A DNA stretch of 5,629 bases. Source: Pseudomonadota bacterium (GTDB lineage: Bacteria > Pseudomonadota > Gammaproteobacteria > Burkholderiales > Burkholderiaceae_C). The translations under genes were made by a program, and so were the position numbers. The notes beneath the pieces are model-generated. The model worked only from the letters and a program-made list of their open reading frames with translations, was not told the origin of the DNA and did not search any database. Position 1 is the stretch's first letter. Every line of letters starts with the position of its first letter. The stretch is from positions 1-5,629 of the forward strand of contig JAEXBL010000048.1 in NCBI GenBank assembly GCA_023394015.1. Reading direction: 5' to 3'. This document shows, one piece after another, positions 1-5,629 of the stretch.

Positions 1-1067
1 ACGATGGCCAGCGAGCCCGGCGCGCCCGGCGGCGCGCTGGAGGGCGCGGACCGCGGCAGGTCGGTCGGGCGCTGCTCGGCGTCGATCACCTCGGGCGGCG
101 GCTCCAGCGCGTCCAGCCGCGCAATCAGGCGGCGCACGTAGGGGTCGGCCATGTCGACCTGCCCCAGCCGCCGCGCGCCGGCGCGCCAGCGCCAGGCACT
201 GAACACCGCCAGCAGCGCGCGCGGCAGCAGGCCGTAGATCACGACGCAGCCCATCAGCCACCAGGCCCAGTCGCGCTGGGGCGTGCTGGCATGCCAGGCG
301 CCCAAGCCGGCGTTGCCCACGCTTTGCACCGCTGCCGCATCCGGCACCGGAAAGCCCAGCAGTGCCGGTAGCCAGCCGCTGAGCTGCACGAAGCGCTGGA
401 AGAAGCCGGCGCTGAGGATGGTCGATTCCCAGCTCAGCGTGTAGGCATGAAAGGCGAAGCCGAAGGCCAGCACCGCCAGCATGATCACGAAGGCCAGGGT
501 CCAGATGCCGTGGCTGAGCGCGCCGGTCAGCCAGCCCAGCAGGCGCTGGCGCTGCAGCACGGCGGTGACGGATTGCAGCAGCGTGAGCGCGTGCGGCCCG
601 CGCTCCAGCGGCAGCCGCGCCGTCAGCCCCAGCGCCAGCCGCCCCAGCGACGGGCCAGCCCAGCGCCCTTGCGACAGCAGCAGCCCGGCCAGCCACACCG
701 CCAGCATCAGCGCGTGCAGCCCCAGCAGGCTGACGAAGGCGGCCACGGCGTTGATGCTGCGCCCCTCGCCCAGCACCGCGCGCGCCGTGCCCAGGCCGGT
801 GAAGGCCATCAGCAGCGCCAGCGCGGCGACCACCCACACGCCCAGGTGCCGCCAGCGCGCCAGCTCGGCCGGCAGGCCCAGGCGCTGGCCCAGCAGCCAG
901 GCGCGCTCGGCCACCTGCGCGGCGCGCGTGGGCCGGGTGCGAAAGGCCTGCTGCAGCGCCGCCTGGTCGTCAAGCGGGCCGGCGGCCTCGATGCGCTGCA
1001 CGGCATCCAGCACCACGGCGGTGGCCAGCGGCGTGCGGTCGGTGTCGGTGGCGGGCAAGGCGGTCAT
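1..1067 (-). CDS. DUF2868 family multi-pass inner-membrane protein (3' end outside window)
   Basis: The frame is open from an ATG at 1067-1065 to the window edge, giving about 355 residues without a stop; the C-terminus is missing. The start MTALPATDTDRTPLATAVV begins a soluble, charged N-terminal stretch of about 73 residues. Hydrophobic segments follow at roughly 75-92, 105-131, 188-209 and 267-289, the last containing WAWWLMGCVVIYGLLPRALL. A SWESTIL motif (212-218) and FPVPDA (239-244), together with the WWL-YGLLPRALL segment, match what I remember of DUF2868 proteins of Burkholderiales. Their function is unknown; in related genomes they commonly precede a DUF3482 GTPase-like gene, which here would lie beyond position 1. 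The tail after about residue 320 is Pro/Ala-rich. The gene is codirectional with ppa, but ppa's terminator separates them, so it probably has its own promoter. The family call is from recall of the motif pattern, not a search. Confidence 0.8.
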   Translation of the reverse strand, partial: MTALPATDTDRTPLATAVVLDAVQRIEAAGPLDDQAALQQAFRTRPTRAAQVAERAWLLGQRLGLPAELARWRHLGVWVVAALALLMAFTGLGTARAVLGEGRSINAVAAFVSLLGLHALMLAVWLAGLLLSQGRWAGPSLGRLALGLTARLPLERGPHALTLLQSVTAVLQRQRLLGWLTGALSHGIWTLAFVIMLAVLAFGFAFHAYTLSWESTILSAGFFQRFVQLSGWLPALLGFPVPDAAAVQSVGNAGLGAWHASTPQRDWAWWLMGCVVIYGLLPRALLAVFSAWRWRAGARRLGQVDMADPYVRRLIARLDALEPPPEVIDAEQRPTDLPRSAPSSAPPGAPGSLAI

Positions 1068-1236
1068 GCGGTGGGCGGAACAACGCTGGCGATTATCGGC
1101 GGCGGGGCGGGACGCCCGGCCCCCTGCCGATCGCTATCGATTGAATAGCTGCCTGCAGTGGTGCAATGAACGCTGAAGGCTGCTTGCCTGCACAACGGCC
1201 AGATGTGGATGCGGCTGCACCGCCCTCGTCGCCGCC
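1068..1236 (-). promoter_or_regulatory. Upstream region of the DUF2868 gene
   Basis: This non-coding stretch lies between the ppa terminator and the DUF2868 start, so any promoter for that gene should be here. No convincing -35/-10 pair is visible. On the minus strand there is a GATAAT hexamer close to the start, but the sequence where its -35 should be is GC-rich and does not match TTGACA. A TTGCAC followed 15 bases later by TTCAAT is another weak candidate. No strong Shine-Dalgarno sequence precedes the ATG. The A/T-richer patch near 1133-1149 is described separately. Confidence 0.35.
1133..1180. repeat. Candidate degenerate dispersed intergenic element with inverted repeat
   Basis: GCTAT (1133-1137) and ATAGC (1145-1149) form a perfect 5-bp inverted repeat around the 7-base spacer CGATTGA. 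It is followed by GCTGCCTGC and, further on, CGCTGAAGGC at 1171-1180. The pattern AATAGCTGC-TGC ... CGCTG-AGGC resembles, from memory, a short element scattered between genes in Acidovorax-type genomes. Only one copy is in this window, so the repeat nature cannot be shown here. It could instead be chance or an operator. Confidence 0.25.
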
Positions 1237-1265
1237 AAAAAAAAGAGCTGCCACGCTGGCAACTC
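1237..1265 (-). terminator. Rho-independent terminator of ppa
   Basis: Read on the minus strand, GAGTTGCCA and TGGCAGCTC pair over 9 bp with a single G-T wobble around a GCG loop (1265-1257 with 1253-1245). Eight consecutive T residues (1244-1237) follow at once. It starts about 45 bases after the ppa stop codon. Stem, tight loop and T-tract are all textbook, so ppa transcription should end here and not read into the DUF2868 gene. Confidence 0.92.
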
Positions 1266-1310
1266 CTGGGTACATCCCGCCCTGCCGCTTCGGGCAAGGC
1301 CCTGGGGCCA

Positions 1311-1859
1311 TCAGCCCTTGGCCTGGGCCTGCTCCTTCTGGTAGGCGGCGATGCCGTCGCTGATTTCCTTCTTGGCGGCGTCGGGGCCTTCCCAGCCCAG
1401 GATCTTGACCCACTTGCCGGGCTCCAGGTCCTTGTAGAGCTCGAAGAAGTGCGCGATGGAGGCGGTGCGCGCCGGGTTCATGTCCTCCGGCTTCTGCCAG
1501 CTGCTGTAGAGCTTGAGCACCTTGGGGATCGGCACGGCCAGCACCTTGCCGTCCTCGCCGGCCTCGTCCAGCATCTTCAGGATGCCGATGGGCCGGCAGG
1601 TGACCACCACGCCGGGCAGCAGCGGCACCGGCGTGACCACCAGCACGTCCACCGGGTCGCCGTCGCCCGACAGCGTCTGCGGCACGTAGCCGTAGTTGGT
1701 GGGGTAGTGCATCGCCGTGCTCATGAAGCGGTCGACGAAGATGGCGCCCGTGTCCTTGTCCACCTCGTACTTGATCGGGTCGGCGTTCATCGGGATCTCG
1801 ATGACGACGTTGAACTCGTCGGGCGCATTGGCCCCGGGGGAAACGTGGTCGAGGGACAT
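1311..1859 (-). CDS. ppa: Soluble inorganic pyrophosphatase, family I
   Basis: This 182-residue cytosolic enzyme hydrolyses pyrophosphate to two phosphates with Mg2+, pulling biosynthetic reactions forward. It is slightly longer than the roughly 175-residue E. coli enzyme. The family signature DGDPVDVL (residues 66-73) is present. Every active-site residue I can place from the E. coli enzyme is kept with a +1 offset: Glu21, Lys30, Glu32, Arg44, Tyr56, Asp66, Asp68, Asp71, Asp98, Glu99, Asp103, Lys105, Tyr142 and Lys143. The ATG at 1859 is preceded by a weak purine-rich GGAAAAG (1869-1863), and the protein aligns from near its start, so this start is favoured. It is monocistronic, with its own terminator at 1237-1265, and diverges from the membrane pyrophosphatase at 2107. 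It looks intact and functional. Confidence 0.98.
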   Translation of the reverse strand: MSLDHVSPGANAPDEFNVVIEIPMNADPIKYEVDKDTGAIFVDRFMSTAMHYPTNYGYVPQTLSGDGDPVDVLVVTPVPLLPGVVVTCRPIGILKMLDEAGEDGKVLAVPIPKVLKLYSSWQKPEDMNPARTASIAHFFELYKDLEPGKWVKILGWEGPDAAKKEISDGIAAYQKEQAQAKG

Positions 1860-1881
1860 GTTCTTTTCCGTGGTTTGATTT

Positions 1882-1915
1882 GGATTAAGGCCGACTGTAA
1901 TCGGCTTCGGATTAA
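1882..1915. repeat. Overlapping direct and inverted repeats, operator-like
   Basis: GGATTAA occurs at 1882-1888 and again at 1909-1915, 27 bp apart. Between and overlapping them are two inverted repeats: GCCGA (1890-1894) with TCGGC (1901-1905) around 6 bases, and TAATC (1898-1902) with GATTA (1910-1914) around 7 bases. They lie at or just downstream of the suggested ppa start point. They could be a regulator site or a small hairpin in the ppa leader. Function is inferred only from position. Confidence 0.35.
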
Positions 1916-2094
1916 CCCTGATTTTACTTTCGCGACCCTTGCACCCGCGGATTCGTCACTTTTTGCGGCTAAATTCAAGGGGTTGGCCAATCGACCGCCC
2001 GCTTTGACCAGTGGCAGCGAGGAAGCAACGCAGTGGAGGGCATGGCTGCGTGGCGATCCTCTCGGCCGGCCCTCTCGAAGCGCAACGCTTTTGT

Positions 2095-2101
2095 GAGGAG
2101 A
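2095..2101 (+). promoter_or_regulatory. Ribosome binding site of hppA
   Basis: GAGGAGA is a strong Shine-Dalgarno sequence; its AGGAG core (2096-2100) ends six bases before the ATG at 2107. This decides the start: the frame stays open upstream to a GTG at 2011, but that codon has no comparable site and would add 32 hydrophilic residues unlike the family's N-terminus. Confidence 0.9.
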
Positions 2102-2106
2102 AATCA

Positions 2107-4557
2107 ATGACAGGCAACTCAGCGCTGATTCTGGCGCTCGTCTGCGGGCTGATCGCCGTGGTGTACGGCTTCTGGGCCCGCGGTTGGATTCTTTCGCAGG
2201 ACGCGGGCAACCCCCGCATGCAGGAGATCGCCGGCGCCATCCAGACCGGCGCCGCCGCCTACCTGGCGCGGCAGTACAAGACCATCTCCATCGTCGGCGT
2301 GGTGCTGGCGGTGCTGATCGCCCTGGTCATCGACGTGACCACGGCCGTCGGCTTCGTCATCGGCGCCGTGCTGTCGGGCGCCTGCGGCTTCTTCGGCATG
2401 AACGTGTCGGTGCGCGCCAACGTGCGCACCGCGCAGGCGGCCACCAAGGGCATCGGCCCGGCGCTGGACGTCGCCTTTCGCGGCGGCGCCATCACCGGCA
2501 TGCTGGTGGTGGGCCTGGGCCTGCTGGGCGTGGCGGCCTTCACCTGGTTCCTGCTGGGCGGCAACGCGCAGGCGCAGGGCAGCACGCTGTCGGCCCTGCT
2601 GAATCCGCTGATCGGCTTTGCCTTCGGCTCCTCGCTGATCTCGATCTTCGCGCGACTGGGCGGCGGCATCTTCACCAAGGGCGCCGACGTGGGCGCCGAC
2701 CTGGTGGGCAAGGTGGAAGCCGGCATCCCCGAGGACGACCCGCGCAACCCCGCCGTGATCGCCGACAACGTGGGCGACAACGTGGGCGACTGCGCCGGCA
2801 TGGCGGCCGATTTGTTCGAGACCTACGCCGTCACGCTGATCGCCACCATGGTGCTGGGCGCGCTGCTGGTCAGCAGCGCCCCCATGGCCGCCGTGATGTA
2901 CCCGCTGGCGCTGGGCGCGGTGTCGATCATCGGCTCCATCATCGGCACCTTCTTCGTCAAGGCCAACCCCGGCATGAAGAACGTGATGCCGGCGCTGTAC
3001 AAGGGCCTGGCGATTGCCGGCCTGGTGTCGCTGGTGCTGTTCTACGCCGTCACGGTCTGGCTCATCCCGGATGGCGCCGTGGCCGCCAGCGGCAGCGCGC
3101 TGCGCCTGTGGGGCGCCTGCGTGGTCGGCCTGGCGCTGACGGCGGCGCTGGTGAGGATCACCGAGTACTACACCGGCACCCAGTACAAGCCGGTGCAGCA
3201 CGTGGCGCAGGCCAGCACCACCGGCCATGCCACCAACATCATCGCCGGCATCGGCGTCAGCATGAAGTCCACCGCCTGGCCGGTGATCTTCGTGTGCATC
3301 GCCATCATCGCCGCCTACTGGCTGGCCGGCTTGTACGGCGTGGCGGTGGCCGCCATGTCGATGCTCAGCATGGCCGGCATCATCGTCGCGCTCGACGCCT
3401 ACGGCCCCATCACCGACAACGCCGGCGGCATCGCCGAGATGGCCGAGATGCCGCCCGCCGTGCGCGACATCACCGACCCGCTGGACGCCGTGGGCAACAC
3501 CACCAAGGCCGTCACCAAGGGCTACGCCATCGGCTCGGCCGGCCTGGCGGCGCTGGTGCTGTTCGCCGACTACACCCACAAGCTGGAAAGCGCCGGCCAG
3601 GCGATCCGCTTTGACCTGTCCGACCCGATGGTCATCGTCGGCCTGTTCATCGGCGGCCTGATCCCCTACCTGTTCGGCGCCATGGCCATGGAAGCCGTCG
3701 GCCGCGCCGCCGGCAGCGTGGTGGAGGAAGTGCGGCGCCAGTTCCGCGAGATCAAGGGCATCATGGAAGGCCAGGCCAAGCCCGAGTACGGCCGCGCCGT
3801 GGACATGCTCACCGGCGCCGCCATCAAGGAAATGATGATCCCCAGCCTGCTGCCGGTGGTGGTGCCGATCGTGGTCGGCCTGGCCCTGGGCCCGAAGGCG
3901 CTGGGCGGCCTGCTGATGGGCACCATCGTCACCGGCCTGTTCGTGGCGATCTCCATGTGCACCGGCGGCGGCGCCTGGGACAACGCCAAGAAGCACATCG
4001 AGGACGGCCACTTTGGCGGCAAGGGCAGCGAGGCGCACAAGGCCGCCGTCACCGGCGACACCGTGGGCGACCCCTACAAGGACACCGCCGGCCCGGCCGT
4101 GAACCCGCTGATCAAGATCATCAACATCGTGGCCCTGCTCATCGTGCCGCTGGTGGTCAAGTTCCACGGCGGTGAGGTGGCGGCCGCGCCGGTGGTGCCG
4201 GTGGCGGCCACGGCTGCCGCCAGCGCCGCGGATGCCGACGCCGTCAGCGTGGAAGGTGAAACCGTGCGCTTCTACTTCGCCACCGGCAGCGCCCAGCCGC
4301 ACCCCGACGGCGCGCAGGCGCTGGCTGTCATTGCCGAGGGCGTGAAGGCCGGCAAGAAGGCCCTGGTGAGCGGCTACGTGGACGCCACCGGCAGCGCCGC
4401 CGCCAACGAGGAAATCGCCAAGCAACGCGCCTTCGCCGTGCGCGACCTGCTCAAGACCCTGGGCGTGCCCGAGGAGCAGATCGAGCTGGCCAAGCCCGAC
4501 GACATCCAGGCCGGCACCGGCGCGCAGGCGCGGCGGGTGGAGGTGACGCTGCAGTAG
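2107..4557 (+). CDS. hppA: K+-independent H+-translocating membrane pyrophosphatase with C-terminal OmpA-like domain
   Basis: This 816-residue inner-membrane pump couples cytosolic PPi hydrolysis to ion export. The first ~686 residues form the usual M-PPase core, which has 16 membrane helices in the family. The PPi/Mg2+-binding motifs are intact: DVGADLVGK (194-202), the Asp-rich DNVGDNVGD (220-228) and [18 protein letters not shown] (650-667). In [15 protein letters not shown] (463-477), Lys467 and Thr470 occupy the positions that in K+-dependent enzymes are Ala and Gly/Ala, so it should be K+-independent and most likely H+-pumping; annotation as a sodium pump would be unsupported. The last core helix (about 671-684) normally ends the protein; here a roughly 30-residue Ala/Pro/Val linker leads to an OmpA-like domain. 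The family usually has about 660-720 residues, so this is roughly 100-130 longer. The gene diverges from ppa and ends at a strong terminator, so it is probably monocistronic. Confidence 0.97.
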   Translation: MTGNSALILALVCGLIAVVYGFWARGWILSQDAGNPRMQEIAGAIQTGAAAYLARQYKTISIVGVVLAVLIALVIDVTTAVGFVIGAVLSGACGFFGMNVSVRANVRTAQAATKGIGPALDVAFRGGAITGMLVVGLGLLGVAAFTWFLLGGNAQAQGSTLSALLNPLIGFAFGSSLISIFARLGGGIFTKGADVGADLVGKVEAGIPEDDPRNPAVIADNVGDNVGDCAGMAADLFETYAVTLIATMVLGALLVSSAPMAAVMYPLALGAVSIIGSIIGTFFVKANPGMKNVMPALYKGLAIAGLVSLVLFYAVTVWLIPDGAVAASGSALRLWGACVVGLALTAALVRITEYYTGTQYKPVQHVAQASTTGHATNIIAGIGVSMKSTAWPVIFVCIAIIAAYWLAGLYGVAVAAMSMLSMAGIIVALDAYGPITDNAGGIAEMAEMPPAVRDITDPLDAVGNTTKAVTKGYAIGSAGLAALVLFADYTHKLESAGQAIRFDLSDPMVIVGLFIGGLIPYLFGAMAMEAVGRAAGSVVEEVRRQFREIKGIMEGQAKPEYGRAVDMLTGAAIKEMMIPSLLPVVVPIVVGLALGPKALGGLLMGTIVTGLFVAISMCTGGGAWDNAKKHIEDGHFGGKGSEAHKAAVTGDTVGDPYKDTAGPAVNPLIKIINIVALLIVPLVVKFHGGEVAAAPVVPVAATAAASAADADAVSVEGETVRFYFATGSAQPHPDGAQALAVIAEGVKAGKKALVSGYVDATGSAAANEEIAKQRAFAVRDLLKTLGVPEEQIELAKPDDIQAGTGAQARRVEVTLQ
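4261..4554 (+). other. OmpA-like peptidoglycan-binding domain fused to HppA (residues 719-816)
   Basis: The domain begins with a strand [10 protein letters not shown] (720-729), where OmpA-like domains start with a comparable F-x-F-x-x-x-S segment. The core reads GYVDATGS (756-763), then Asn767, then [11 protein letters not shown] (772-782), a GV turn (786-787) and a closing ARRVEVTL (808-815). Asp759, Asn767 and Arg774 have the spacing (+8, +15) of the Asp, Asn and Arg in GHTD-type OmpA/Pal domains; the Asp and Arg bind the diaminopimelate of peptidoglycan. The usual GHTD is GYVD here, so His and Thr are replaced. There is no frameshift or stop between pump and domain and codon use is the same, so this looks like one genuine protein. 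Confidence 0.88.
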
Positions 4558-4576
4558 GCGCCGCACCCACGCCCTT

Positions 4577-4604
4577 GAAAAACCCGCCGCATGGCGGGTT
4601 TTTT
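4577..4604. terminator. Bidirectional intrinsic terminator between hppA and the CHRD gene
   Basis: CCCGCC (4583-4588) pairs with GGCGGG (4593-4598) around a GCAT loop. The stem extends by A-T pairs between A4578-A4582 and T4599-T4603. The plus strand ends in a run of six T and the minus strand in a run of five, so it works in both directions. It lies 20 bases after the hppA stop and about 40 bases after the stop of the converging gene at 4645. Confidence 0.93.
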
Positions 4605-4644
4605 CATGCCGGCCGCGCTTGCCGCGCCAGCGTTCAGGCGGCCC

Positions 4645-5190
4645 TCAGTGCCGCTCGATCAACTGCCCGCGCAGTTCGCCCTCGGGGTAGCGGTCGGTGC
4701 GCAGCTCGATGTACCACTGCCCGGCCAGCAGGTTGGCACGCTGGCGCGGCGTGAGCCTGGCGCGGCCCTCGCTGGGGCTGTGCACCGAGCGGCCCAGCGA
4801 CAGCACCGGCTGCGCCACCTCGCCGCTCATGCCGGGGCTGTGAAAGCTGGCGCTGCGCACCGGGCCGCTCAGGCCGCTGAAGCTGAGCTTCCACTGGAAC
4901 AGGCCGGTCTTGCGGTTCAGCACCGCCACCAGCTCGGCCTCGGCGGCGCTGGGGCTGGGCGGCACCACCTCGGCGCCGATCAGCCGGGCGCTGAAGGCGG
5001 CCAGCTCGGGCTGGCGCACCGGCTCGCGCGGCTGGGTGCGGATGGGCGGCGCGGTCTGCACCACCGGCGCGCTGCTGCAGGCGGCCAGCACCGCCAGGGC
5101 GACGGCTGCTGCCGACCAGCGCCCGGCGCGGGCCAGTGAACGGGAAACGGAAGACGAAAAAAAATGCGCGGCACTCATGCCGCGCACCAT
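4645..5190 (-). CDS. CHRD-domain lipoprotein
   Basis: This is a predicted 181-residue envelope lipoprotein. An Arg-containing N-region is followed by a hydrophobic stretch and the lipobox LAAC, with the acylated cysteine at residue 38. Serine at +2 suggests outer-membrane sorting. After a Pro-rich spacer, residues about 68-181 form a CHRD (chordin-type) domain: FSARLIGAEVVPP, then WKLSFSGLSGPV, FHSPG, EGRARLT and the closing WYIELRTDRYPEGELRGQL. Bacterial CHRD domains are mostly of unknown function. An alternative ATG at 5178 (residue 5) keeps a good signal peptide and has GGTG six bases upstream, so it may be the real start; neither start has a strong Shine-Dalgarno sequence. A run of eight T residues (5164-5157) lies just inside the gene. 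The product is a paralogue of the gene that starts upstream and ends 66 bases before it; the pair may be an operon. Transcription ends at 4577-4604. Confidence 0.88.
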   Translation of the reverse strand: MVRGMSAAHFFSSSVSRSLARAGRWSAAAVALAVLAACSSAPVVQTAPPIRTQPREPVRQPELAAFSARLIGAEVVPPSPSAAEAELVAVLNRKTGLFQWKLSFSGLSGPVRSASFHSPGMSGEVAQPVLSLGRSVHSPSEGRARLTPRQRANLLAGQWYIELRTDRYPEGELRGQLIERH

Positions 5191-5256
5191 ATCACCGCCC
5201 GGGCCGCCCTTGGCCGGGGCTTACAGGCGGATACCGTGGCGGGCGCGGCCTTGTGT

Positions 5257-5629
5257 TCAATGCACCACGCGCAACTGCCCGCGCAGCTCGCCCAGCGGGT
5301 AGCTGGCGGTGTAGACGCTGAGGTACCAGCGGCCATCCAGCAGGTCCACCGCCTGGTTGGGGCTGAGCGTGGCGCGGCCTTCATAGGTGGGCCCGAACGG
5401 CGCCGGCCAGGCCAGCACGGCGGGGGCGTTCTGGCCCAGCTCGGCCGGGCCGTGGAACTGCACGCTGGTGATGGGGCCGGACAGGCCGGACCAGCTGGTC
5501 TTCCAGCGCAGCACGCGGGTGTGGCTGTCGTAGACGGCGTCGATCTGGCCAGTGCCATTGCTGCGCGTGGGCGGCATCACGCTGGCGCCGTCCAGGCGGG
5601 TGGTCAGCGCCACCAGGTGGGCGTTGGGG
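5257..5629 (-). CDS. Second CHRD-domain protein (5' end outside window)
   Basis: The frame is open to the window edge and ends at a TGA (5259-5257), so the N-terminus, including any signal peptide or lipobox, is not visible. A GTG at 5613 could be read as a start, but the domain's first strand begins there and the frame continues upstream (PNAHL before it), so it is more likely internal. The visible ~124 residues cover a CHRD domain: LTTRLDGASVMPP, WKTSWSGLSGPI, VQFHGPA, YEGRATLSPNQ and the closing WYLSVYTASYPLGELRGQL. The downstream neighbour shares SGLSGP, FH-P, EGRA-L and YP-GELRGQL at the same spacing, so the two arose by duplication, though they have diverged considerably. The expected location is the periplasm or outer membrane, by analogy with the neighbour. 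No terminator is evident in the 66-base gap that follows. Confidence 0.85.
   Translation of the reverse strand, partial: PNAHLVALTTRLDGASVMPPTRSNGTGQIDAVYDSHTRVLRWKTSWSGLSGPITSVQFHGPAELGQNAPAVLAWPAPFGPTYEGRATLSPNQAVDLLDGRWYLSVYTASYPLGELRGQLRVVH

Larger units (their letters stand above)
1860..2106. promoter_or_regulatory. Divergent control region between ppa and hppA
   Basis: This 247-bp gap must carry the promoters of both genes. It is A/T-richer near the ppa side than the flanking coding DNA. On the minus strand TAAAAT (1926-1921) matches the -10 consensus at 5 of 6 positions and would put the ppa start point near 1914, leaving a leader of about 55 bases. No TTGACA-like hexamer sits at the right distance, so the promoter may be activator-dependent or the call may be wrong. 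On the plus strand a TTGACC (2004-2009) has no good -10 partner. A heptamer CCTCTCG occurs at 2058-2064 and again at 2071-2077, flanking a GGCCGGCC palindrome (2064-2071). Confidence 0.5.

Noticed and set aside
447..1176. Two overlapping plus-strand frames opposite the DUF2868 gene.
   Set aside because: Their products are Gln/Arg- or Ser/Ala-rich without domains, while the minus strand has a coherent membrane protein with family motifs.
1203..2096. A 297-codon plus-strand frame opposite ppa.
   Set aside because: It is antisense to a fully conserved enzyme gene, runs through the ppa terminator and the divergent promoter region, and shows no recognisable domain.
2011..2106. A GTG at 2011 as the start of hppA, adding 32 residues.
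   Set aside because: The added residues are hydrophilic and unlike the family's N-terminus, while the ATG at 2107 has a strong Shine-Dalgarno sequence at ideal spacing.
2184..3614. A 476-codon plus-strand frame inside hppA.
   Set aside because: The product is an Arg/His/Gly-rich string typical of a shifted frame in GC-rich DNA, and it lies wholly within a well-supported gene.
4261..4557. The OmpA-like segment as a separate gene, or an artefact joined by a missed stop.
   Set aside because: The frame is continuous from the pump, there is no internal ribosome site or signal peptide before it, and composition and codon use do not change. The Ala/Pro/Val linker is typical of a domain junction.
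2119..4566. A very long open frame on the minus strand opposite hppA (about 815 codons).
   Set aside because: It mirrors the hppA codon pattern; its product is a low-complexity His/Gly/Ala/Asp-rich string with no domain. Strong G/C third-position bias suppresses stops on the opposite strand.
5191..5256. A terminator between the two CHRD genes.
   Set aside because: The gap is GC-rich and could fold partly, but there is no clean stem followed by a T-tract, so the genes may be cotranscribed.

Overview
This 5.6-kb window is high in G+C and reads as chromosomal DNA of a beta-proteobacterium. The best fit is Burkholderiales, probably a Comamonadaceae (Acidovorax-like) organism. This is inferred from a DUF2868 membrane protein gene, a proteobacterial-type H+-pyrophosphatase and the strong G/C third-position bias. 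No tool was run, so the taxonomy is an impression. I see no mobile element, CRISPR array or RNA gene.

Layout, left to right. Positions 1-1067 (minus strand) hold the N-terminal ~355 codons of a DUF2868 multi-pass membrane protein whose 3' end is outside the window. A 243-bp gap follows; it contains a strong intrinsic terminator belonging to the next gene. Positions 1311-1859 (minus) encode a complete family I soluble inorganic pyrophosphatase (ppa). A 247-bp divergent intergenic region follows, with small direct and inverted repeats. Positions 2107-4557 (plus) encode a membrane-bound, ion-pumping pyrophosphatase (hppA) of 816 residues. A bidirectional intrinsic terminator lies at 4577-4604. 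Two tandem minus-strand genes, 4645-5190 and 5257 to the window end, encode related CHRD-domain proteins. The first is a predicted lipoprotein; the second is cut at its 5' end.

Two themes stand out. First, the soluble and the energy-conserving pyrophosphatases are divergent neighbours sharing one control region, so both fates of cytosolic PPi (heat or ion-motive force) are encoded side by side. Second, the membrane pyrophosphatase carries a C-terminal extension that reads clearly as an OmpA-like peptidoglycan-binding domain, joined by an Ala/Pro/Val-rich linker. Membrane pyrophosphatases end on the extracytoplasmic side, so this domain should sit in the periplasm and could anchor the pump to the cell wall, much as MotB anchors the flagellar stator. 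This fusion is the most interesting item in the window. The residues at the K+-dependence site (Lys467, Thr470) indicate a K+-independent pump, which most likely moves H+.
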